Shown piece after piece: positions 10,026 to 19,700 of a DNA stretch of 21,152 bases; the stretch's first letter is position 1; each line of letters starts with the position of its first letter. Location: NCBI GenBank assembly GCA_049999725.1, contig JBNGIS010030930.1, positions 1 through 21,152 on the forward strand, written 5' to 3'. The notes beneath the pieces are model-generated. The model was given only the letters and a program-made list of their open reading frames with translations, made no database searches and was not told where the DNA came from. Made by a program: the position numbers and the translations under genes. Source of the stretch: Haplomitrium mnioides (Eukaryota > Marchantiophyta > Haplomitriopsida > Calobryales).

Positions 10026-10854
10026 GGTTGTGACTATTAAAGAGGAATTAAATTTTTGTAAAGAATGGTTTAAGATTACTTTTATGGTTGGATCACCTCT
10101 TAGCAAAGTAGTATTAAGATTACTTGCCTTTGAAGTAGTATTAGGATTGCTTGTCTTCTCATTAGATTCTTTTGCCCATTGGAGGTCTTCTTCCTCTATT
10201 TAGTATGAACCATATATTACTTTGTCCACTGCTCTTCTGCCCTTCTTCTTGAAGCTCTGACAACTACCTCTTTAAGATCTTACTTCTATAGAAGATTTTC
10301 CTTTTTTCTGCATGGGTTTCATTTACTAGAGATAGGCATATTGAAATTAGTTTGAGTTTTGGATACTATGAGGAGAGTCCCTCAAGGTTGGGTCCACAAA
10401 TTCTTATATAGAAATTCCTAATGGATTACAACAAGCAATATGCATGCTATTAATTTAGAGTATCTCGTGAATCTCATGCTTATATATTGTAGAGAAATGA
10501 TCATGTTTGTAGAATGAAATGTAGATAAATTTCTTTCCATCTCATCATCATCATCCAAACGCTACCCACAAAGAGCTAATTGTATTGTGATTTTGAACAA
10601 TTTGCTATTGTATTTTGTAGTCAAGGTATGGTACTAGACTTTGAGACTACTTTGTACGAGTATAGTTTTTTAATGGTCAAAACTATCTTTGAGTTGTACC
10701 TTTTTGACTCCTAATCACAAGCTTTATATTAAAAACATGATTTTGTTTACTTTTAAGTAGTCTATGTCTAGTAGTTTTGCATTTCTTCTTTAAGAGTTGC
10801 TTTTATGTCTCTTTATTTGCATTTTCTTTAGAACATATAGTTACATACATAAAA
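10026..10854. other. Unassigned AT-rich stretch between chromovirus LTR start and satellite B
   Basis: I recognise no gene here. The first part may be the rest of a diverged LTR. A short plus-strand open frame at 9988-10203 overlaps the LTR start and has no family resemblance. Notable items are a direct repeat of TAGTATTA-G-ATTACTTGCCTT / TAGTATTAGGATTGCTTGTCTT type around 10108-10162 and a (CAT)n-like tract near 10539-10552. Pieces vaguely like satellite B (gactttgagac...gacgag-like, tagtagttttgcatt) occur from about 10630 on and could be degraded units. No RNA gene is seen. Confidence 0.5.
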
Positions 10855-12276
10855 ATCTAGTGTTTAGTTTGGTCAACTTGCGGCTAGTTTGGACAATATG
10901 CATAAAGATGTGTTTTTAGAAGTCTTGATTTTAGTTTAGACGAGTTGTATTCACATATTTAACTATGTCTAGTTTTAGTTGAGATGATACGTGTTCAAAT
11001 GTCTAGTACTATTGGATTTTGTTTGGTCAACTTGCGGTTACAAGTCTTTTATCTATGCACTTAGTTTGGACAATATGCATAAAGATGTGTTTCTAGAAGG
11101 CTTGACTTTAGTTTAGACGAGCTCTATTCACATATATGACTATGTATAGTTTTTGTTGAGATAATATGTGTTGTAATGTCTAGTACCAATGGCTTTTGTT
11201 TAGCCAACTTGCGGCTACACATCTTTTATCTTTGCACATAGTTTGGACAATATGCATAAAGGTATGTTTATAGAACTCTAGACTTTAGTTTAAACGAGTT
11301 GTATTCACATGTCTTACTATGTACAGTTTTTTTTTTAGATTAAACGTGTTTAAATATCTAATACTTTTAAATTTAGTTTTGTCAACTTGCGTTACACATC
11401 TTTTATCTATGCACTTAGTTTGGGCAATATGCATAAAGATGTGATCTAGATGTCTTGACTTTAGTTTAGACGAGTTGTATTCACATACGTGACTGTGTAT
11501 AGTTTTTATTGTGTTGATACGTGTTTCAAGATCTAGCACCATTGGATTAAGTGTGGTCAACTTACAGCTACATGTCTTTTATCTATGCACGTGGTTTGGA
11601 CAATATGCATGAAGATGTGTTTTTAGAAGTCTTGACTTTAGTTTAGACGAGTTGCATTCATATGTCTGACTATGTAGAGTTTTTGTTGAGATAATACGTG
11701 TTCAAATTTCTAGTACTATTGCATTTAGTTTGGTCAACTTGCGCTAGATGTCTTTTCTCAATGCCATTGGGCTCAACAATATGCATATAGATGTGTTTCT
11801 AGAAGTCTTAACCTTAGTTTAGACGAGTTGTATTCACATGTCTGACTACTTATAGTTTTTCTTGAGATGATACGTGTTTAAATGTCTGGTACTATTGGAT
11901 TTAGTTTGGTCAACTAGCAGTTACATGTCTTTTATCTATGTACTTAGTTTGGACAATATACATAAGGATGTGTTTCTAGAAGTCTTGACTTTAATTTAAA
12001 CAAGTTGTATTCACATATGTGTCTATGTATAGTTTTTGTTGAGATGATATGTGTCTAAATATCTCGTACTATTGGACTTAGTTTGGTCAACTTGCGGTTA
12101 CACTTCTTTTATCTATACACTTAAATTTAACAATATGGATAAAGATGTGTTTGTAGAAGTCTTGACTTTAGTTTAGACAAGTTGTATTCACATGTGTAGT
12201 TGTGTAATGTTTTTGTTGAGATGATGCGTGTTTAATTGTCTAGTACTACTGGATTTAGTTTGGTTAACATGCGTTT
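10855..12276. repeat. Satellite B (177-bp) tandem array, left block
   Basis: Eight units. The anchor AATATGCATAAAGATG (or its variants) falls at 10895, 11072, 11249, 11426, 11602, 11778, 11955 and 12132, steps of 177, 177, 177, 176, 176, 177 and 177. Each unit carries, in order, TCTAGTACTATTGGATTTAG, TTTGGTCAACTTGCGGTTAC, CTTTTATCTATGCACTTAG, the anchor, TTTCTAGAAGTCTTGACTTT, TAGTTTAGACGAGTTGTATT, and a TATAGTTTTTGTTGAGATGA block. The first unit lacks about 27 bp between CTTGCGG and TAGTTTGGAC. Length and regularity are typical of plant centromeric or subtelomeric satellites; which applies is not shown. The array is broken at about 12276 by a LINE. Confidence 0.97.
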
Positions 12277-12283
12277 AACCCTC

Positions 12284-12667
12284 AAGACCCCGAAGCCCTC
12301 TCCTAGAAACAAGGAGCAACTGATAGAGAGACCTTCAGCAAGATGGAACATCAGGAGTAGACCCTCACAGTTATCAGATCTCTTTGTTTTAGCACTTGTG
12401 ACTCCTTTTCCCTAGCATCTTCAGGTTGGTAAGGCTTATTCTGCAGCTGCTCCTCCTACTACATTACTAGACACACCAGAAAAGGAACCTCAAAGCTCCC
12501 CAGTTGTGGGTAGTTCAGGCATAAATGTGCTGGAAGACATCCTTGGTAAGGAAGATTTGATGGTTTGTCCTCGTTCATGCTCCCCATTAAGATCCACTTC
12601 CTCAGCTATAATTTTAGAAGAATTGGAAAGGATAAATGCAAAAGGGAGGCAATTACTAACTTCATGA
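12284..12667 (+). pseudogene. Possible ORF1 C-terminal remnant of the LINE
   Basis: Frame 2 is open from the satellite junction except for a TAG at about 12414. It reads a basic, proline- and serine-rich sequence (KTPKPSPRNKEQLIERPSAR, then AAAPPTTLLDTPEKEPQSSP, then INVLEDILGKEDL) and ends in a TGA shortly after the endonuclease frame has begun in frame 1. Plant L1 elements carry a gag-like ORF1 before the endonuclease/RT ORF2, often with a low-complexity C-terminus, and the overlap of the two frames would fit. No zinc knuckle or RNA-binding motif is visible in this short piece, so the assignment rests on position and composition only. Confidence 0.4.
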
Positions 12668-12760
12668 GAAAGTTTAAGCCCTACGTTGATATCCTTTTTT
12701 TATTCAAGAGCACAAGCTCAATGGTCCCAAAGGTAAGTTCCTTCTGAAACTGCTCTGGCC
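12577..12760 (+). pseudogene. LINE endonuclease N-terminal fragment
   Basis: Frame 1 reads IHFLSYNFRRIGKDKCKREA and FMRKFKPYVDILFL. This matches the opening of L1 apurinic/apyrimidinic-like endonucleases (..SWN.RGLG...KR..I......PD...LQE.K). The expected QEHKLNG follows from 12705 in another frame, so a frameshift lies in the T-run at 12694-12701. That run is now two bases out of phase with the downstream motif. This second frame continues as KGKFLLKLLWPRGEIW and on to a TAG. The enzyme nicks target DNA at T/A sites to prime reverse transcription. The catalytic E of LQE is present but in the shifted frame. Confidence 0.75.
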
Positions 12761-12819
12761 TCGTGGAGAGATATGGTCAACAGAAGCTGAGAGATCGAAG
12801 GGTGGTGTCGGCATCGGCG

Positions 12820-13257
12820 ACATCGAGCGTATTGAAGTTCTCATGGAGCAATCAACAAAGAGGGCGAATTCTAGCTAGACTGGACAGATTCTATGTTCGA
12901 GTTGGTTTCTTACGTCAATCCTACAAGGCTAAGGTCATCAATGTTGGTGGATTGTCTCGCTCTGACCATCTACCCATATCCATGGCGCTAATGCTCAAAG
13001 GTTACTCAGCTCTCAAAACTAGGTTTTTCAGGCTGAATGTCTCTCATCTTGAAGACCTTTTAGTAATTGTGAAGTTGGAGGAGATATGGAACTCGATGCC
13101 AAGACCCCTTGTAGGAGCCAACGTGCAGTCAAAATGGTGGGACAAGGAAGTTTGCAGAGTCACTAAGTGGCTAAGAAAATTTGGGTTCAGAAAAGCATAC
13201 CTCAGAAGAGCAAAAGAAGTGATGCTCAGAAGCAAAGTTGCTACTCTCAAAGCCTAG
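12820..13257 (+). pseudogene. LINE endonuclease C-terminus and linker
   Basis: Frame 1 reads FSWSNQQRGRILARLDRFYV from 12838 and SRSDHLPI around 12955-12978. These are the last two endonuclease signatures (FTWSN.......RLDR and .SDH.P), and the D and H of SDH are kept at 12961-12969. Only about 45 codons separate the QEHKL motif from FSWSN, where L1 endonucleases have roughly 100 more residues (including the GDFN motif). The middle of the domain has therefore been deleted. The following segment (KWWDKEVCRVTKWLRKFGFR) is the usual basic linker towards RT. The frame ends in TAG at 13255 but stays in phase afterwards. Confidence 0.8.
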
Positions 13258-14088
13258 ATTGAGGAAGACCATAACAACACTCATCTCCAACAAGAACTAG
13301 ACAGGCATGCGATAGCTCTGGAGCTCTTGGAAGATTACAAAGCCAAAGGAGCAAGGATTTGATCAAGCGCAAAGTGGTTTGAAGAGGGGGATAAGATGAA
13401 CAAGTTCAGCACTTTCCAGGATCGCAAAGCTTCTACAAAGATCGTAGAACTAAAGGGGCCTGCACAAGAAGAACTCTTTGAGTGGAAGGACAAAGAAAAG
13501 AGGTTAGTAGACTATCTGTCCAACATTTTTAGCCACAGGGCAGACTATCTACTAAAAGCGATTGCCCAAGAAGAGACTCTCAAGCACATCCCCTCACGCA
13601 TCTCATCTACTTAGCAAATCTGGCTAGAAGACCCTCCCAATGAAGAAGAATTCAGGAAGGCCCTGGCGAGCATGGGAGGGCTTAAATTCCCAAGACCAGA
13701 TGGTCTCCCTAGTGAATTCTACAAATGCTGCTAGAAATGGATCGCCAAAGACTACACAACCATGATCTCCAAAGCTGTTAGAAGACAATGGTTCAGTATT
13801 GAGCTCAACAAAGGCACAATCTCCTTGATTGACAAGGGTGGCGATAAGATGCTAGTCTCCAATTGGAGACCCATTTCCCTTCTAAATGCCTCTTACAAGA
13901 TCTTTGCCAAAGTGATTGCGTGTAGGCTACAAAAAGTTCTGACATGAATCATTAATGCAAAGCAATCATCCTTTCTGACAAATAGATACATCTTGGACAA
14001 TGTGATCTCTGCAATTGAGACCAAGGATTGGGCTCTCTCATCAGGACAAGAGTGTATTTTCCTAAAAGTGGATTTCAAGAAAGCTTAA
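13258..14088 (+). pseudogene. LINE linker and reverse transcriptase fingers, stop-ridden
   Basis: This continues frame 1 of the endonuclease fragment through in-frame stops at 13255, 13360, 13612, 13732 and 13945 to a TAA at 14086. Visible family signatures are AKWFEEGDKMNKF (the W..EGD motif before RT), FPRPDGLPSEFYK (K.PGPDG), ISLIDKGGDKMLVSNWRPIS and LLNASYKIFAKVIACRLQKV (the L1 RT fingers block). AKQSSFLTNRYILDNVISAI and FLKVDFKKA (motif A) follow; the aspartate of motif A is at 14071-14073. The TAA at 14086 comes from one extra A, because the expected DRVDWEF continues in frame 2 right after it. Most stops are TAG or TGA at places where Q, R or W is expected. Confidence 0.88.
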
Positions 14089-14716
14089 TGACAGAGTGGA
14101 TTGGGAGTTCTTGTTCAAAGCTTTAGAGTCTATGGGGTTCGGTCAAAAATTCATTGGCTATGTGAAGGTGACAACAACTAATGCCACGTTAACTCTCAAC
14201 CTTAATGGCATCCCCTCCCGCTCCATCAGTGTCCAACTATCTGTTCACCTATGCTGCTCTCTAGCTTCTTTTCTATATCTTGTGGTGGCAGATGCATTGG
14301 GACACCTTCTCAATAATGCAGCGCTCTATGGACAAGTAAAAGGGATCTCTATCCCTTTGGGCAGGAGTCATCTCTTTTCCCAATATGCGGATGACATTCT
14401 TCTATTATTGGTAGGAGAAGAACAGAACCCGCTGAAGGCAGTAGACCTGCTAAGCACCTTCTCCAAGGCTACTCGACAGAATATCAACTGGGAGAAAACA
14501 TCTGTTATTTGGATCAGCCCCAACCCAAGCTGCAAAGGTGGGACGTGGGCACCAACTAGAAATGGGCAAAAAAAAGATATATTCTTGAAATTCCTAGGTA
14601 TTTCGTTCAACCTTCAAAGTGGTCTACCAGCAATTAAGAACATCTTGGTGGACAGAATCAGGTCAAAGCTCAAGTTTTGGTGCAACAAATATATTAGTTT
14701 GCCAAGAAGATTGTAA
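14089..14716 (+). pseudogene. LINE reverse transcriptase palm (YADD), open segment
   Basis: Frame 2 is open for about 206 codons. It begins MDWEFLFKALESMGFGQKFI, runs through LVVADALGHLLN and reaches SQYADDILLLL, where Y-A-D-D (14384-14395) is the catalytic motif C; both aspartates are intact. It then continues with FSKATRQNINWEKTSVIW (motif D region), FLKFLGISF and KLKFWCNKYISLPRRL. The motif B segment that normally reads R-Q-G-C/D-P-L-x-P is degraded here to SVHLCCSLASF, with the conserved Q and G gone, so the polymerase would be inactive even in frame. A TAA at 14714-14716 ends the segment, but related sequence (VNQFLLGSIWYL) follows in the same frame. Confidence 0.9.
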
Positions 14717-15156
14717 ATCGTCAATCAATTCCTTCTGGGATCCATTTGGTACCTTGCTTCTTGGTGGGCATGGGGATTTCCCCCCTTAAAGAAATCAAAC
14801 AGTTGGTGAGAAACTTCCTTTGGTTAGGAAATGGGGAAAACTACAGAGCTCCGGTGGCATGGGAAACATGTGTGAAGAGGAAGAAAGAAGGGGGTTTGGG
14901 ACTGATAAACATATTTGCACAGATTGAAGCCCTGCTAGGGAAGTGGATTATGAAGACGGTTCTACCAGGGGACTCAACATGCAAAACGTTCTTACTGTAT
15001 AGAGCTAGCCAAGCTAGACCATTGGGTAAACTAGGTTGGGGTCACTCCCTATTGTTATCAGTAGTTGGCTGCAGATCCTCATGCTGGTTAGACACCTCTC
15101 AGTTGTGGAAAGAGATATGGCAAGCTTGGTCGGTGCTCAAAAGATTTATCAAATAA
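14717..15156 (+). pseudogene. LINE post-RT region with frameshift
   Basis: Frame 2 gives IVNQFLLGSIWYLASWWAW up to a six-C run at about 14779-14784. Frame 1 then takes over as LKEIKQLVRNFLWLGNGENY, APVAWETCVKRKKEGGLGLI and LGKWIMK. These match the region after L1 RT (..I.KL.R.FLW.G........VAW...C.PK..GGLGI..). The C-run is the probable frameshift site. The frame ends in TAA at 15154-15156 but stays in phase beyond it. The function of this region in L1 proteins is thought to be RNA and template handling. Confidence 0.82.
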
Positions 15157-15411
15157 AAAGCTCCTAAATCCTTTGAAGAAGTGTCTCGCATTAACATCTG
15201 GTGGTGTAAACTGGGAGAAAACTCACTCCTGGCTGCAAACAAGAGATGGCCAACATTTGGATGGTCTCAAGCAAGGATCAATATGATTGGGGACCTATGG
15301 AATCGTCAAGCATACGAGTTCCTTGAGTGGAAGGAGGCACAAGGACACTACCAGCTTCACAAAAAGCATGAGCGTAAATGGCATGACCTAATAGAAAAGA
15401 TTCCTGAATGA
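15157..15411 (+). pseudogene. LINE ORF2 middle C-terminal segment
   Basis: Frame 1 continues from the previous segment after a single TAA: KAPKSFEEVSRINIWWCKLG, then RINMIGDLWNRQAYEFLEWK. The segment resembles the stretch of plant LINE ORF2 between the GGLG motif and the zinc knuckle (I..D......F.....). It ends in TGA at 15409-15411. A possible continuation in the same frame (WISLLLEGPGHI, then GDSTGVFIP) is broken by further stops. No catalytic motif lies here, so the call rests on continuity. Confidence 0.65.
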
Positions 15412-16382
15412 TGGATATCACTTCTCCTTGAGGGGCCAGGACACATATGAAAAGGAGACTCGACCGGAGTTTTCATACCACACAACAGACTCACCCGATC
15501 ACAATATCCTTATGGAGTGCTGATACTGATCTGAAAGCGAGCATCCTGACTCAAACCTCTTTGCTCCCCCTTTCATGCTCATGGTTTTTTGTCACCTCTA
15601 TATCTACCATGTTGACCAAAGGAAATCAACCTCAGCTTCCTCCTTCAGCGATTATAAGGAAAATGAGAGTCTGCACAATGCCCAAAGGTCAAAATTCTGA
15701 GTATAAATTACTTGGCTCTTTTATCAGAGAGGGAGATTGGGATCTTTGAATGTGGGTTTGGAAAGATAACTCCCCCCTCAGCAGCTACTCCACCAAGAAA
15801 GGTCATTGGTTCATCTTGGACCGACCATCTATAGTAGTTCTGGTTATGGACCACTGGAAAGCACATGGTCCGATCGACTCTACACACTCCTCCAAATGGA
15901 TTGATATATGGGACGTAAGCAGATCAACCAAAGAGGCCTCATTAATGTGCCTTATTGTCCAAAGAGGTGTGCAAGGTGGGAACTTTAGAAAAAAAACAGA
16001 AAAGCATGGCTTTGAGATTGATGCAAGATGTGTCTGCTGTAAGGAGGATTTATTGAAAGATTTCATGCACTGTTTCTGGCGATGTCCTAAGATCAACACT
16101 ATTTAGAAGTGGGCAAGAAATATCATTAGCAGATTTGTGTTCTCCATTTGGGGGAATACCAAAAGGTGGAAGCCAACATGGCAGCAATGCATCTTAGAAG
16201 ACAGAATTCCAAAGGCACTTGTCGTAGTGCAAGAGATCTGGTCCTTTCTTAGAGGATCAACATTTTACTCCATATGGTTGTCTAGGAATGCAATAGTGTT
16301 CGAGAAGTCACACATAGATATGTATTGCTTGAAAAAGAAAATCTGGATGAGATTGAATGAGTACGGAAAGAAAGCGGCGTGA
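15412..16382 (+). pseudogene. LINE ORF2 C-terminus with zinc-knuckle (zf-RVT-like)
   Basis: After about 15600 the matching frame is 3, so another frameshift lies between about 15480 and 15650. It reads MPKGQNSEYKLLGSFI, a TGA at about 15747, then WVWKDNSPLSSYSTKKGHWF, and WIDIWDVSRSTKEASLMC. The knuckle C-V-C-C...H-C-F-W-R-C follows at about 16029-16086, matching the C..C.......H....C pattern of plant LINE zf-RVT domains. After a TAG at 16104-16106 comes KWARNIISRF, and then WSFLRGSTFYSIWLSRNAIV, the usual W..LRG..LW.IW..RN..VF ending. The ORF stops with TGA at 16380-16382. The knuckle probably binds the element RNA. Confidence 0.82.
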
Positions 16383-16675
16383 TGCTTGTAGAGACTTGAT
16401 TAAGGCTCAAAATGAAGAGAAAAGAGAAAAAAATCTTGAAGCCTTTGACAGAACATTGGGTGCAAGGCATTTGCTTTGTATCCGTGATGAGGACTCAATT
16501 TATAGGAATTTTGATGTTAGTAGTAATCTGGATTGAGGGCATTGGGCTTCTGTTGTTTACTAAGCTAGATCCCAAAAGGGATTGATTGGTTGTTGGTTTT
16601 TGCCGCTCGGCCTGATTGCTGGCCGCAATTGTCCCCTTGGTGCTTGAAAGTAAATAAAGTTGTTTGCTTTCGATC
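16383..16675 (+). other. LINE 3' UTR
   Basis: Non-coding tail between the last LINE stop codon and the poly(A) run. It contains a GGGCTTCTGTTGTTTACTAAG stretch and TTGGTTGTTGGTTTTTGCCG, a T/G-rich tract of the kind common in plant LINE 3' ends that the RT recognises. No open frame of note lies on the + strand. Confidence 0.75.
16653..16658 (+). promoter_or_regulatory. LINE polyadenylation signal AATAAA
   Basis: AATAAA lies 17 bp before the genomic poly(A) run at 16676-16685. This is the spacing expected when a polyadenylated transcript was reverse-transcribed and inserted. Confidence 0.8.
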
Positions 16676-16685
16676 AAAAAAAAAA
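16676..16685 (+). other. LINE poly(A) tail remnant
   Basis: Ten consecutive A residues end the LINE, followed by tattttt-aaaaaa sequence (16686-16698) and then satellite B from about 16702. The second A-run may be part of a degraded longer tail. This marks the 3' boundary of the insertion. Confidence 0.85.
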
Positions 16686-16701
16686 TATTTTTAAAAAATG
16701 G

Positions 16702-19700
16702 AGATGTGTTCTAAGAAGTCTTGACATTAGTTTAGACGAGTTGTATTCACATGTCTCACTATTTATAGTTTTTTGTGAGATATTACATGTTAAAATGTCT
16801 AGTACTATTGGATTTAATTTGGTCAACTTGCATTACTCGTCTTTTATCTATGCACAAAGTTTAGGCAATATGCATAAAGATGTGTTTCTAAAAGTCTTGA
16901 CTTTAGTTTAGATAAGTTGTATTCACATTTCTAGCTATGTATAGTTTTTGTTAAAATGATGTGTGTTTAAATGTCTACTATTATTGCATTTATTTTGGTC
17001 AACTTGCGATTACACGTCTTTTATCTCTTCACTTAGTTTGGACAATATGCATAAAGATATGTTTGTAGAAGTCTTGACTTTAGTTTAGACGAGTTGAATT
17101 CATTTGTCTAACTATATATAATTTTTGTTGAGATGATATGTGTTTAAATTTCTAGTACTATAGAATATTGTTTGGTGAACTTGTGGTTACACATCTTTTA
17201 TCTATGCACTTTGTTTGAAAAATATGCATAAAGATAACTTTCAAGAAGTCTTGACATTGGTTTAGACGAGTTGTATTCATATGTCTCATTGTGTAGAGTT
17301 TTTGTTGAGATTATACATGTTCAAATTTTTGTGTAGAGTTTTTGTTGAGATTATACATGTTCAAATTTCTAGTACTATTGCATTTAGTTTGGTCAACTTG
17401 CAATACACATCTTTTCTCTTTGCCATTAGAATGGACAGTATGCATAAAGATGTGTTTCTAGAAGTCTTGACCTTAGTTTAGACGAGTTGTATTCACATGT
17501 TTGACTATTTATAGTTTTTTTTGAGATGATATGTGTTTAAATGTGTAGCACTATTGGATTTAGTTTGGTCAACAGACGGTTACACGTCTTTTATCTATGC
17601 ATTTAGTTTGGACAATATGCATAAAGATAACTTTCTAGAAGTCTAGACTTTAGTTTAGACAAGTTGTATTCACATGTCTGACTATGTAGAGTTTTTGTTG
17701 AGATGATATATGTTTTAATGTCTAATACTATTGGATTTAGTTTGGTCAACTTGCGCTACACGTGTTTTATATATGCACTTGGTTTGGGCAATGTGTAGCA
17801 AGATGTGTTTCTAGAAGTCTTGACTTTAGTTTAGACGAGCTGAATTCACATGTCTCATTGTATATAGCTTTTGATGAGATGATGAATGTTTAAATGTCTA
17901 GTACTATTGCATTTGAGTTGGTCAACTTGCGCTTACACGTCTTTTATCTAGGCTCATAGTTTGGAAAATATACATAAAGATGTGTTTCTAGAAGTCTTGA
18001 CTTTAGTTTAGACGAGTTGCATTTATAAGTATGATTATATATAGTTTTTGTTGAGATATATGTGTTTAACTATCTAGTATTATTGGATTTGTTTTGGTCA
18101 ACTTGCAGTTACACGACTTTCATCTATCCACTTAGTTTGGACAATATGCATAAAGATGTGTTTCTAGAGGTCTTGACTTTAGTTTACATTGTGTTCACAT
18201 GTCCAATTGTGTAATGTTTTTGTTGAGATGATACGTGTTCAATTGTCTAGTACCATTAGATTTAGTTTGGTTCAAACGTCTTTTATCTATGCATTAGTTT
18301 GGACAATATGTATAAAGGTGTGTTTCTAGAAGTCTTGACTTTAGTTAAGACAAGTTGTACTCACATGTTTGACTATGTATATTTTTTATTAAGATGATAC
18401 GTGTTTAAATATCTAGTAATATTGGACTTAGTTTGGTTACCTTGCGATTACACGTCTTTTATTTATGTACTTATTTTGGACAATATGCATAAAGATTTGT
18501 TTCTTAACTTTAGTTAAGAGGAGTTGTTTTCACATCTCTAACTGTGTATAGTTTTTGTTTAGATGATATGTGTTTAAATGTCTAGTAATTTTGGATTTAG
18601 TTTGGTCTACTTGCGATTACACATCTTTAAACTATGGACTTAATTTGGATAAAATGCATAAAGATGTGTTTCTAGAAGTCTTGATTTTAAATTAGACGAG
18701 TTGTATTAACATGTCCAACTGTGCATAGTTTTTTGTTGAAATGAAACGCGTTTAAAAGTGTTGTGCTAATGGATTTAATTTGGTCAACTTGTGGTTACAC
18801 GACTTTTATCTATGCACTTAGTTTGGACAATGTCTATAGAGATATGTTTCTAGAAATCTTGACTTTAGTTTAGACGAGTTGTATTCACATGTCATATTTT
18901 GTTAAGTTTTCGTTGAGATGATATGCGTTGAAATGTCTAGTACTATTGTGTTAAGTTTGGTCAACTTGTGGTTACACGTCTTTTATCTATGCACTTAGTT
19001 TGGATAATATCCATAAAGATGTGTTTCTAGAAGTCTTGACTTTAGTTTAGACAAGTTGTATTCACTATGTATAGTTTTTATTAAGATGATATCTCGTTAA
19101 ATTTCTAGTACTATTGAATCTTTTTTGTCAACTTACGGTTACACGTATTTGTTTTTGTACACTTAGCTTGGACAATATGCATAAAAATATCTTTCTAGAA
19201 ATCTTGGCTTTAGTTTAGACGAGTTTTATTTTCAAGTTGCATTATGTATAGTTTTTGTTGAGATGATATGTTTTTAGATGTCTAGTCAACTTGCGGTTAC
19301 ACGTCTTTTATCTATGCACTTAGTTTAGATAATATGCATTAAAATGTGTTTCTAGAAGTCTTGACTTTAGTTTAAACGAGTTTTATTCACATGTCATACT
19401 CTATATAGTTTTTGTTGAGATGATACACATTTAAATGTCTGGTACTATTGCATTTAGTTTTGTCAACTTGCGGTTAAATGTCTTTTATCTTTGCACTTAG
19501 TTTGGACAATATGTATAAAGATGTGCTTCTAGAAGTCTTGACTTTAGTTTATATGAGTCTTATTAATATGTCTTACTGTGTATAGTTTTTCTTGAGATGA
19601 TACGTGTTTCAATGTCTAATACTGTTGGATTTAGTTTGCTCAACTTGCGGTTATATGTCTTGTATCCACGTACTTAGTTTAAACAATATGGATAAACATG

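Larger units (their letters stand above)
12283..16685 (+). mobile_element. L1-type non-LTR retrotransposon (LINE), decayed
   Basis: A block of about 4.4 kb on the + strand, visibly richer in G and C than its surroundings, splits satellite B. Its order is that of a plant L1 element: a proline-rich ORF1-like tail, apurinic-type endonuclease remains, reverse transcriptase with YADD, a CCHC-like C-terminal knuckle, a 3' UTR, AATAAA and a poly(A) run. Many in-frame stops, several frameshifts and a deletion in the endonuclease make it dead. Satellite B continues on both sides in nearly the same phase, but about 40 bp of one unit is missing and I see no target-site duplication. The 5' end is probably truncated inside ORF1. 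The left limit is uncertain by about 10 bp. Confidence 0.92.

Noticed and set aside
9988-10203. Plus-strand ORF of 71 codons after the chromovirus
   Set aside because: It starts inside the LTR-like start and has no recognisable motif. It is probably chance in LTR sequence.
11285-11560. Minus-strand ORF of 91 codons in satellite B
   Set aside because: It spans more than one satellite unit and is not conserved as a frame in the neighbouring units.
13044-16470. Minus-strand ORFs of 60-98 codons under the LINE
   Set aside because: They are antisense shadows of the LINE endonuclease, RT and zinc-knuckle frames, without motifs of their own.
16660-17481. Plus-strand ORFs across the LINE tail and satellite B
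   Set aside because: They read through the poly(A) region and satellite units, and the two peptides resemble each other only because the satellite repeats.
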